Assembly: GCF_049310885.1 (NCBI RefSeq)
Contig: NZ_JBMDYO010000003.1
Location: 298,282-362,281 of the forward strand
Direction: 5' to 3'
Source of the DNA: CAYZJV01 sp049310885
GTDB lineage: Bacteria > Spirochaetota > Spirochaetia > Sphaerochaetales > Sphaerochaetaceae
Length of the DNA stretch: 64,000 bases
The first letter of the stretch is position 1; every line of letters starts with the position of its first letter. The notes under the pieces are model-generated. The model was given only the letters and a program-made list of their open reading frames with translations. It had not been told where the DNA came from and ran no database searches. Position numbers and translations under genes: made by a program. This document shows positions 25,712 to 32,425 of the stretch, in pieces.

Positions 25712-25761
25712 CATATCAGGTGATATGCCTTGAACATAATCATGTGCGGATGAATCGGCAA
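25712..25761 (-). promoter_or_regulatory. tpx promoter with palindromic operator candidate
   Basis: Minus-strand TTGCCG (25756-25761), 17 bases, TATGTT (25733-25738). A perfect 7-bp inverted repeat with a 2-base centre (CATATCA-GG-TGATATG, 25712-25727) spans the predicted start site. Confidence 0.5.
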
Positions 25762-25772
25762 CAAGCGATACG

Positions 25773-25802
25773 TTGACAAAATCTGCTTGTGTAAGATATA
25801 GT
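25773..25802 (+). promoter_or_regulatory. tRNA-Leu promoter
   Basis: A consensus TTGACA (25773-25778), 18 bases and TATAGT (25797-25802), ending about 10 bases before the mature tRNA 5' end. Confidence 0.7.
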
Positions 25803-25812
25803 CTCGAAGTGC

Positions 25813-25896
25813 GCCCAGATGGCGGAATTGGTAGACGCGCTAGGTTCAGGTCCTAGTGGTGGCAACACTGTGCAAGTTCGAGTCTTGTTCTGGGCA
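25813..25896 (+). tRNA. tRNA-Leu (anticodon CAG)
   Basis: A class II tRNA of 84 bases. The acceptor arms GCCCAGA / TCTGGGC pair perfectly. The anticodon stem CTAGG/CCTAG encloses the loop TTCAGGT, which gives anticodon CAG. There is a long variable arm, a TTCGAGT T-loop and discriminator A. The 3' CCA is not encoded. It reads CUG codons. Confidence 0.97.
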
Positions 25897-25962
25897 AATC
25901 CAAACATATATTTCAATGAGAGAGATAACCGGTAATTCCATAGATTTGGGAGTACTGGCTTC

Positions 25963-26009
25963 TTTCCATTATATTTTTATTTGACTAATGGAAAATTCCT
26001 TTGTATCTT
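25963..26009 (+). promoter_or_regulatory. sod promoter with flanking inverted repeat
   Basis: TTGACT (25981-25986), 17 bases and TATCTT (26004-26009) form a good promoter. A perfect 9-bp inverted repeat, TTTCCATTA (25963-25971) and TAATGGAAA (25986-25994), brackets the -35 with a 14-base gap and is a candidate regulator site. Confidence 0.55.
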
Positions 26010-26049
26010 ACCTTTTACCTAACAAACTACGATACACAGGAGGTATTAC

Positions 26050-26670
26050 ATGTTTAAACAGGTAGAACTTTCCTATGGTTTCGATGCATTGGAACCACAC
26101 ATTGACGAGCTTACCATGGTGACACACTATACAAAGCACCATGCGGGATATACCAAGAATCTCAATGCAGCCATTGAGAAGGATGCAAGTCTGCAGGATA
26201 AGTCAATAGAGGACATCCTCAGGAATATTGGTTCTGTCAGCGATGACAAGTTGCGCACTGCAGTAAGGAACAATGGAGGTGGTTATCTAAACCATAACCT
26301 CTATTTCTCCATTCTCAGTCCGAAAGCAAAGCTTGCACCGGAAGGAGAACTTGCCCAGCGGATTAATGCCGACTTTGGAAGTCTGGAATCTCTGAAAGAG
26401 GAACTGCAATCCCAGGCGGCTGGAAGGTTCGGTTCTGGCTGGGCTTTCCTATTGGCTAAAACCGATGGTTCGTTGCAGGTGGTGAACACGCCAAATCAGG
26501 ATTCCCCGTTGATGGATCCCAATGGCGGAATCCCCATCCTTGGAATTGATGTTTGGGAGCATGCTTACTACTTGAAATATAAGAATTTGCGGGCAGACTA
26601 TCTGAAAGCTATATGGAACGTGCTTGACTGGTCCAAGGTTGAGGAAAACTACAAGAAAGCCACTATATAA
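26050..26670 (+). CDS. Superoxide dismutase, Fe/Mn type
   Basis: A 206-residue enzyme dismutating superoxide. The first metal His lies in HYTKHHAGY, the second near GGYLNHNLYFS, and the C-terminal ligands are in DVWEHAYYLKYKN. GSGWAFLLAKTDG and the NTPNQDSPL segment also match. Metal preference cannot be decided by eye, so sodA or sodB is not assigned. A GGAGG site is well placed. It is a single gene between its own promoter and a hairpin. With tpx it suggests exposure to oxygen in an otherwise anaerobe-like genome. Confidence 0.95.
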   Translation: MFKQVELSYGFDALEPHIDELTMVTHYTKHHAGYTKNLNAAIEKDASLQDKSIEDILRNIGSVSDDKLRTAVRNNGGGYLNHNLYFSILSPKAKLAPEGELAQRINADFGSLESLKEELQSQAAGRFGSGWAFLLAKTDGSLQVVNTPNQDSPLMDPNGGIPILGIDVWEHAYYLKYKNLRADYLKAIWNVLDWSKVEENYKKATI

Positions 26671-26688
26671 ATAGCAAAGGTCATGTTT

Positions 26689-26711
26689 AGCCCTCCTACA
26701 TCAGGAGGGCT
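26689..26711. terminator. Hairpin between sod and the EIIC-like gene
   Basis: The 8-bp stem AGCCCTCC / GGAGGGCT with a 7-base loop lies between convergent genes. The T-run is poor on both sides, so termination strength is uncertain. Confidence 0.55.
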
Positions 26712-26719
26712 GAATTCTC

Positions 26720-27763
26720 TCAACGGGTTGTGAGCAACATATCGCCATCTTTGATCCACCCCTTGCGCCGCATGAATATGCTGATGAGGAGTGAAATGAT
26801 CGCAGGAAGGAGAAAGTGCATCAAGAGGACTTGAGGCCAAGCCTGAGTTCCCATGACAGCAATAGCGTTGAACTGACCTACGAGACCACTTGTACCCATT
26901 CCAGCACCTGCACTATTATTTTCCATCTTGAAAACCATAGTACTGATTGGCCCGAGGATTGCAGCCGTAAGTGTTGGGGGAATCCAGATCAATGGATTTT
27001 TCCAGATGTTGGGAATCTGAAGCATGCTGGTTCCAAGACCCTGGCTGAGAAGACCCCCCATTTTATTTTCCTTATACGAACAGACTGCGAATCCTATCAT
27101 CTGGCAACTACAACCTACGACAGCTGCTCCCGCGGCAAGTCCGTTGATACCGAGACTGATGCATATCGCGGCACTACTGATAGGAAGTGTGAGAACCATG
27201 CCCACGACTGTAGAGACGAGGATTCCCATGGGGAGCGGGTAGAGGGTTGTCAACGAGTTGATGAAAGCACCCAGATAGGTCATGAAAGCGGATATCGGAG
27301 GAGCTATAAAATGCCCTACCAGCGATCCTCCCAAGATTGTGGCAAGAGGCACGATCATGATATCAACGCCAGTCTTCCCTGCAACTTTTTTGGAGATTTC
27401 CGCACCGGCTAATCCTGCCAACATGGCTCCAAAGGGTTCCCCGATAGCCATCCGAACAATAGAAGGTCCCTCGCCTAGGACAAAAGACCCCGCACCTACA
27501 GCCCCTGCGACAGCACTACAAATTACTCCGAGTGGAGATGCGTTTACTGCAATAGCGACACCGACTCCGATAGCAGGACCGGTAAGGTATTGGGCGATCA
27601 AACCAAAGCGTTCCAATAGAATGAAATTACTGTAGTGACCTATCTGTTTGATGATAAGACCGATGATGAGGGAGGCAAACAACCCCTGAGCCATTCCGCT
27701 CAGAACCCGGGTGATATACAATCCCACCTGCTTGCCATGGAGAGAAGCGTTACCTTCAGCCAT
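26720..27763 (-). CDS. PTS EIIC-like integral membrane transporter
   Basis: A 347-residue protein with about nine to ten hydrophobic segments, resembling the PTS_EIIC_2 family. It is glycine- and alanine-rich, with GPAIGVGVAIAV, GEGPSIVRMAIGEPFGAMLAGLAG and NNSAGAGMGTSGLVGQFNA blocks. No EIIA or EIIB domain is fused or adjacent, and no enzyme I lies in the window, so phosphotransfer transport cannot be assumed. The substrate is unknown. An AGGAG ribosome site and a clear promoter precede it. It could work as a facilitator or a regulated carrier. Confidence 0.75.
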   Translation of the reverse strand: MAEGNASLHGKQVGLYITRVLSGMAQGLFASLIIGLIIKQIGHYSNFILLERFGLIAQYLTGPAIGVGVAIAVNASPLGVICSAVAGAVGAGSFVLGEGPSIVRMAIGEPFGAMLAGLAGAEISKKVAGKTGVDIMIVPLATILGGSLVGHFIAPPISAFMTYLGAFINSLTTLYPLPMGILVSTVVGMVLTLPISSAAICISLGINGLAAGAAVVGCSCQMIGFAVCSYKENKMGGLLSQGLGTSMLQIPNIWKNPLIWIPPTLTAAILGPISTMVFKMENNSAGAGMGTSGLVGQFNAIAVMGTQAWPQVLLMHFLLPAIISLLISIFMRRKGWIKDGDMLLTTR

Positions 27764-27847
27764 AGAGAGCTCCTAAATAATTGGATTTGGTGGATGACAT
27801 ATCATGTGCAAAAGCCGTAGCATTGCACAAGGCCTCCGATTGAGCCG

Positions 27848-27876
27848 ACTATACCAATTGATTTGCATTTAGTAAA
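27848..27876 (-). promoter_or_regulatory. Promoter of the EIIC-like gene
   Basis: Minus-strand TTTACT (27871-27876), 17 bases, TATAGT (27848-27853), about 85 bases upstream of the start codon. Confidence 0.5.
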
Positions 27877-28018
27877 GACAAGAATCGGGAAGGTCCTCAT
27901 CAGATGCTCTTATACGTGTAAGATAAGACGATTGTGTGGTAAAATCGAAATTGAAGCATACGTTGATTTCCCAACGAAACGAAGGCTTCCTTGCATACCA
28001 TTCATTGGAGGTCCAGAC

Positions 28019-28966
28019 ATGCATATCGTGGTTTTGGGAGGGACCGGCCATATCGGTTCATTTGCAGTTCCTCGTCTAATACAAGCAGGACATTCTGTTA
28101 CTGTGGTCTCTCGTGGCAATCGTGATCCTTATTTCACACATGTCGCTTGGAAGAAGGTCAAAAGGCTCTCTATCGATCGGGAACGTGCGGAAACCGAGGG
28201 AACCTTCGGAAAACAGATAGCCGATCTCAAAGGTGATGTCATAATAGATCTTATCTGCTTTACACAAGAGAGTGGCGAACAGCTGGTGGAGGAATTGAGG
28301 GGTAAAATCACACATTTGCTCATGTGTGGAACTGTATGGATCAATGGAATTAGCCGCACCGTTCCTTTTACCGAAGAGTCTCTACGGGAACCTTTTGGAG
28401 ATTATGGTATAAACAAAGCAAAGCTTACAAATTACTTATTATATGAAGCAAGAACGAATAACTTTCCCGTTACGGTCTTTCACCCAGGCCACATTGTCGG
28501 TCCGGGTTGGATTCCATTGAATCCACAAGGGAATTTCAATATCGAGGTGTGGAAAGCTATCAAGGCAGGTAAACAGCTGCTATTGCCAAACCAGGGAATG
28601 GAGACTGTCCACCATGTTCATGCCGATGATGTAGCTTCCGTATGCATCGGTGCTATGGAGAATAGGTCTGTTTCCATTGGTGAGAGTTTCCTTGCCCTCT
28701 CATCCGGAGCAGTGACACTCCGTGGGTTTGCCGAAGCTGCATTTCGATGGTTTGGACACGAACCGAATTTGAAGTTTGCCTGCTGGGAAGACTTCAAGAA
28801 GAGGGTTTCCGAAGAGGATGCTTGGTTTACGGATGACCATATCAGTCGAAGTCCCTGCGGTTCCATTGAAAAGGCAAAGAGATTGTTACAATATTCTCCA
28901 AGGTATACATCATTGCAAGCAGTGTTTGAATCGGTCATGCACCTACAAAGAGAAGGAATAATATGA
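28019..28966 (+). CDS. NAD(P)-dependent sugar epimerase/dehydratase-like protein
   Basis: A 315-residue extended-SDR protein. The Rossmann loop VVLGGTGHIGSFAVPRL begins at residue 4. The GINKAKL region near residue 140 replaces the usual YxxxK, so the catalytic tyrosine is not obvious. The HPGHIVGPGW and HHVHADDVA segments fit the nucleotide-sugar epimerase family. The start at 28019 is set by GGAGG with 7-base spacing. It opens a four-gene run (epimerase-like, VOC, SDR, aldo/keto reductase). The substrate is unknown, and the missing Tyr-Lys pair suggests a non-classical member. Confidence 0.82.
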   Translation: MHIVVLGGTGHIGSFAVPRLIQAGHSVTVVSRGNRDPYFTHVAWKKVKRLSIDRERAETEGTFGKQIADLKGDVIIDLICFTQESGEQLVEELRGKITHLLMCGTVWINGISRTVPFTEESLREPFGDYGINKAKLTNYLLYEARTNNFPVTVFHPGHIVGPGWIPLNPQGNFNIEVWKAIKAGKQLLLPNQGMETVHHVHADDVASVCIGAMENRSVSIGESFLALSSGAVTLRGFAEAAFRWFGHEPNLKFACWEDFKKRVSEEDAWFTDDHISRSPCGSIEKAKRLLQYSPRYTSLQAVFESVMHLQREGII

Positions 28967-29409
28967 AATTTTCCCATGTGAATCTCATCGCAAGGGACTG
29001 GCGTTCCTTAGCCGATTTCTATATTGACGTCTTCGGTTGTGTAGAAAAGCCCCCAGTAAGGAATTTGACAGGAGCGTGGGTAGATCATCTTACTGGAATA
29101 CCTGGTGCCCATATCAGAGGAGTACATCTTCTTCTTCCCGGCAATACGGAAGATAGTCCTACTCTGGAGATTTTCGAATATGAAAACAATACTAAAGCCG
29201 ATGATAGGATGATTAATCGAGAAGGTTTTGGCCATATAGCCTTTGCTGTCGAAGACGTACAGCAAAGCCTTCAGCTTATAGTCTCCCACGGAGGCTCTCT
29301 TTTAGGAGAGGTTGTCGATACCCGGATAGAGGGGGCTGGAATGATTTCTGTCGTTTACGCACGAGATCCAGAGGAAAATATCATAGAATTGCAGAAGTGG
29401 AGTCAATAA
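28963..29409 (+). CDS. VOC (glyoxalase/dioxygenase superfamily) protein
   Basis: A 148-residue protein with two beta-alpha-beta-beta-beta halves. The metal-site positions are visible as FSHVNLIARD, LEIFEYE, FGHIAFAVEDV and NIIELQKW (His/Glu ligands), so a divalent-metal lyase, isomerase or epimerase activity is likely. It overlaps the preceding gene by 4 bases, indicating coupling. Methylmalonyl-CoA epimerase and lactoylglutathione lyase are alternatives, but the length and motifs do not decide between them. Confidence 0.82.
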   Translation: MKFSHVNLIARDWRSLADFYIDVFGCVEKPPVRNLTGAWVDHLTGIPGAHIRGVHLLLPGNTEDSPTLEIFEYENNTKADDRMINREGFGHIAFAVEDVQQSLQLIVSHGGSLLGEVVDTRIEGAGMISVVYARDPEENIIELQKWSQ

Positions 29410-29447
29410 AACCGCAACGAAATAATTTTTGCATGGAGGAATGTATT

Positions 29448-30212
29448 ATGGAACGTTTTGGATCGGGCCTTCAAGGAAAGACCGTTGTAATTACAGGAGC
29501 TAGCAAGGGAATCGGCTATGGACTGGCGAAGATCATCGCAAATGAAGGAGCAAGAATCGCTGTCGCTGCTAGAAGTATAGAGGCCTTGGAGTCTTTGGCT
29601 TCAGAGATTGCAAAAGATGGCGGCATATGCAAACCGTTCTTATTGGATCTGAGAGACGTAAAATCTATAACATCTTGCTTCGAAAGGATTGTCGAAGAAT
29701 TTGGTGAAATCGATGTTCTGGTGAATAATGCAGGTATGGGCAATCCAATTCCCGCGGAGAAAATTACTGAAAATGACTGGGATTGGATGATGGATCTTAA
29801 CTTAAAGGGAACCTTTTTTTGTTGTCAAGCGGCAGCACAGGGGATGCTTAAACGGGGAAAGGGTAGGATTATTAACATGAGTTCGCAAGCATCTGTGGTA
29901 GCGATTCCCAATGAGGCTGTCTATTGTGCCTCAAAGGGAGCCGTGAATATGCTGACCAAGACTCTTGCTATCGAGTGGTCGCCTCGTGGTGTAACTGTAA
30001 ATGCCGTAGGCCCAACTTTTGTGAAGACCCCCGGAACCGCTGAACGCTTGGATGATCCTGAATTTCTTGCCGGCGTATTGGCAAATATTCCAAGAGGTAG
30101 GGTTGCTACCATTGAGGATGTTGCTTCTGCAGTCCTTTACCTTGCTTCTGATGCAGCCGATATGGTAACGGGAACTCTCCTTCTGGTAGATGGGGGTTGG
30201 ACAGCACAGTAA
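29448..30212 (+). CDS. Short-chain dehydrogenase/reductase
   Basis: A 254-residue classical SDR. The cofactor loop is TGASKGIGYG, the NNAG motif lies near residue 90, the catalytic Ser is in INMSSQASV, and Tyr-Lys is in VYCASKGAVN, all intact. The C-terminal ASDAADMVTGTLLLVDGG is typical of gluconate 5-dehydrogenase- and 3-oxoacyl reductase-like enzymes. The start at 29448 follows GGAGG with 8-base spacing; upstream in-frame ATGs lack a site. It is the third gene of the oxidoreductase run. A polyol or sugar-acid substrate is plausible but unproven. Confidence 0.9.
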   Translation: MERFGSGLQGKTVVITGASKGIGYGLAKIIANEGARIAVAARSIEALESLASEIAKDGGICKPFLLDLRDVKSITSCFERIVEEFGEIDVLVNNAGMGNPIPAEKITENDWDWMMDLNLKGTFFCCQAAAQGMLKRGKGRIINMSSQASVVAIPNEAVYCASKGAVNMLTKTLAIEWSPRGVTVNAVGPTFVKTPGTAERLDDPEFLAGVLANIPRGRVATIEDVASAVLYLASDAADMVTGTLLLVDGGWTAQ

Positions 30213-30290
30213 TCGTAGGGTTGTATCGGTAGATGGCCGGTCCATGGATTTGTATGTATCTTTAAGATATTCAATCAAGGAGGATAGTTG

Positions 30291-31118
30291 ATGATACAAC
30301 ATGTACAAGACACCATAATGCTCAATAATGGTGTAGCAATGCCAGGCCTAGGCTTGGGAGTATTTAAAGTTGGTGATGGCTCACCAGTGGTAGCAGCCAT
30401 CAAATCTGCACTTCGAGCAGGCTATAGAGCCATTGATACTGCTGCAGTCTATGGAAATGAAGATGGAGTCGGACAAGCTCTCCGTGAGACCGATATACCA
30501 AGAGAAGAAATTTTCGTCACATCGAAAGTGTGGAATGCTGACCAAGGATATGATGCTACCTTGAAAGCCTTCGATGCTTCATTGGAACGTCTTGGTCTCT
30601 CGTATCTCGATTTATATCTCATTCACTGGCCTGTCGCAGGAAAGTATGTAGAAACTTGGCGTGCGCTTACCGACCTCTACAAAGAGGGTCGAGTCCGTGC
30701 AATCGGTGTAAGTAATTTCCATGTACATCACCTGAAGGATATCTTGGATGCAAGTGATGTAATTCCAGCAGTGAACCAGGTCGAATGTCATCCTTTATTG
30801 AACCAGAAGGAGATCAGGGACTTTTGCCAAATGAATAATATTGTCTTGGAGGCTTGGAGTCCTTTAATGAAGGGAAATCTGAATCTACCGGTCCTAGAAG
30901 AGTTAGCGAAGACATATCAAAAAACACCTGCACAGATTGTACTCCGTTGGCATCTACAACATGGTGTGGTCATTATTCCCAAGTCGGTGCATGATCATCG
31001 GATAAAGGAAAATGCACAAATCTTTGATTTTTCCCTCTCAAGTGCTGATATGGATGCGATCGATGCATTGAATGAAGGAAAGAGGTTCGGACCAGATCCC
31101 GATAATTTTGATTTCTAG
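30291..31118 (+). CDS. Aldo/keto reductase
   Basis: A 275-residue NADPH-dependent carbonyl reductase with the (beta/alpha)8 AKR fold. The catalytic Asp is in RAIDTAAVYGNE, Lys in VTSKVWN and His in LIHWPVAG. GVSNFHVHHL and the cofactor segment IIPKSVHDHRIKEN are canonical. It resembles YtbE/2,5-diketo-gluconate reductase-type enzymes. GGAGG precedes the ATG at 30291. It ends the oxidoreductase run and is followed by a terminator. The substrate is undetermined. Confidence 0.93.
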   Translation: MIQHVQDTIMLNNGVAMPGLGLGVFKVGDGSPVVAAIKSALRAGYRAIDTAAVYGNEDGVGQALRETDIPREEIFVTSKVWNADQGYDATLKAFDASLERLGLSYLDLYLIHWPVAGKYVETWRALTDLYKEGRVRAIGVSNFHVHHLKDILDASDVIPAVNQVECHPLLNQKEIRDFCQMNNIVLEAWSPLMKGNLNLPVLEELAKTYQKTPAQIVLRWHLQHGVVIIPKSVHDHRIKENAQIFDFSLSSADMDAIDALNEGKRFGPDPDNFDF

Positions 31119-31144
31119 GATAATTTGATCCGAAGTATTACACC

Positions 31145-31195
31145 ATAGGTGATGGGAGCGAGCATGTTGTTTTCTTCCATCACCTATTATTTTTT
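31145..31195 (+). terminator. Terminator after the aldo/keto reductase
   Basis: An 11-bp stem, ATAGGTGATGG / CCATCACCTAT (31145-31155 with 31177-31187), with a 21-base loop is followed by TATTTTTTG. Confidence 0.7.
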
Positions 31196-31435
31196 GTCAG
31201 TATTATGTTCGTCTCGCCATCGTTTGAGAAATATCTGGTATGCATAGACATGTCCTTGGATCTCTGCATTTTTAATCTCGCCTCTGCCGACCCAATCTTG
31301 GCCTTGATACACGAGTAGGTGTTCCAATTCCATTTTTATGTCGTCAATTGAGAAGTTCTTCTGCTTTGATCGAAATTCGAGATGTTTCAACATCAATTCA
31401 TATTCTGTGTCGAGTGTATGCTGTTCAATAGACAT
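31187..31435 (-). CDS. Small conserved-looking cytosolic protein in the ndh2 operon
   Basis: An 82-residue, charged, mostly helical protein (MSIEQHTLDTEYELMLKHLE...). It has no signal peptide, membrane segment or recognised motif. The ATG at 31435 lies one base past the polyprenyl synthase stop, with an AGGA site inside that gene's end, so it is translationally linked to it. It is the last gene of ndh2-polyprenyl synthase. I do not recognise a family. Its position suggests a link to quinone or electron-transfer metabolism, but that is context only. Confidence 0.7.
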   Translation of the reverse strand: MSIEQHTLDTEYELMLKHLEFRSKQKNFSIDDIKMELEHLLVYQGQDWVGRGEIKNAEIQGHVYAYQIFLKRWRDEHNTDKK

Positions 31436-31436
31436 G

Positions 31437-32423
31437 TCAATTCCTGCGAGTCGATAATTTGCTAAACAATCCTTTCAAGATTGTGGAGACCTGCTCATTC
31501 CCAAGCGAATCGATATCATGGAAAGCCCTTTCTGCATACGTATGGGAAAGCTTTTTGGCGGCTTCTAGTCCCCCGAGGGAAATTACCAGATCAACAGCTT
31601 TGCCGGCTTCGCGTTTTGAAAGCTTCTGCTTAGCCATGAGTTGGTGCAAGACTTGTTCAGTCTTGGGTTTTACCTTCTCTATTTCCATTGCTTCGATCAG
31701 AGGGAGGGTTGGAATCCCGCAAAGAAGATCCTTTCCGGGATCCTTTCCCAACTTTTTGCCATCTCCATCGTAATCCAAAATGTCATCTTGGATTTGGAAT
31801 GCCATTCCCATCAAATACCCGATTCTATGCATCGTATATTGCAAATTTCGTGGAGCCTCAGCTACTGCAGCGCCAGCATAGGCGCTTAAAGCGAAGAGGG
31901 ATGCAGTCTTTCCGGCAATTCTCCTGATATAGGTGGAGACCGAAATGGCATAGTCGCTTTGACCGGCATCTTGGTCTAGTTCGCTCTCACAGAGACGACA
32001 GAATGCATTTGAAACGGCTGCCGCTTCAAGATCACCCTCTTTTCCTCCAACCAATGCCATTGCTCTGGATAGAAGGTAGTCCCCAGCGAGGACTGCCTGT
32101 TTTGCTCCGGATTGGGCATAGATGGTAGGTATTCCGCGCCTTGTTTTGGCTTCATCTATAATATCGTCATGTACCAGAGAGGCCATATGGACCATCTCCA
32201 GCACACTAGCGATGCGTAAGACTTCTTCTTTCCTCTCGGATTTCCCCAGACGACTTCCAATGAGAACAAGAGCTGGACGCAACATCTTGCCGCTGGTTTT
32301 CACCTGGGCGGCAAGCAATTGACGTATAAAACTATGGGAACGATCCACAGCGTCCTGAATCAACGAACCGACCGACTCCAGCTCAGTAGCAATTTCGGGT
32401 TCGTTTTTCCAAAATTCATTCAT
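31437..32423 (-). CDS. Long-chain polyprenyl diphosphate synthase (DmkB/IspB-like)
   Basis: A 328-residue trans-prenyltransferase that extends isoprenoid chains for quinones. The first Asp-rich motif is VHDDIIDEAKTRRG and the second QIQDDILDYDGDG; GKMLRPALVL and GKTASLF are also typical. The residues before the first DDxxD (MVHMASL) are small, which fits long-chain products. It sits 3 bases after ndh2 in the same operon, which argues for making the side chain of the quinone used by Ndh2. In Listeria the matching gene of the EET locus is dmkB. Confidence 0.92.
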   Translation of the reverse strand: MNEFWKNEPEIATELESVGSLIQDAVDRSHSFIRQLLAAQVKTSGKMLRPALVLIGSRLGKSERKEEVLRIASVLEMVHMASLVHDDIIDEAKTRRGIPTIYAQSGAKQAVLAGDYLLSRAMALVGGKEGDLEAAAVSNAFCRLCESELDQDAGQSDYAISVSTYIRRIAGKTASLFALSAYAGAAVAEAPRNLQYTMHRIGYLMGMAFQIQDDILDYDGDGKKLGKDPGKDLLCGIPTLPLIEAMEIEKVKPKTEQVLHQLMAKQKLSKREAGKAVDLVISLGGLEAAKKLSHTYAERAFHDIDSLGNEQVSTILKGLFSKLSTRRN

Positions 32424-32425
32424 GG

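Noticed and set aside
26816..27412. 198-codon open frame antisense to the EIIC-like gene
   Set aside because: The product is His/Cys/Ser-rich with no hydrophobic core, whereas the minus strand gives a coherent membrane protein.
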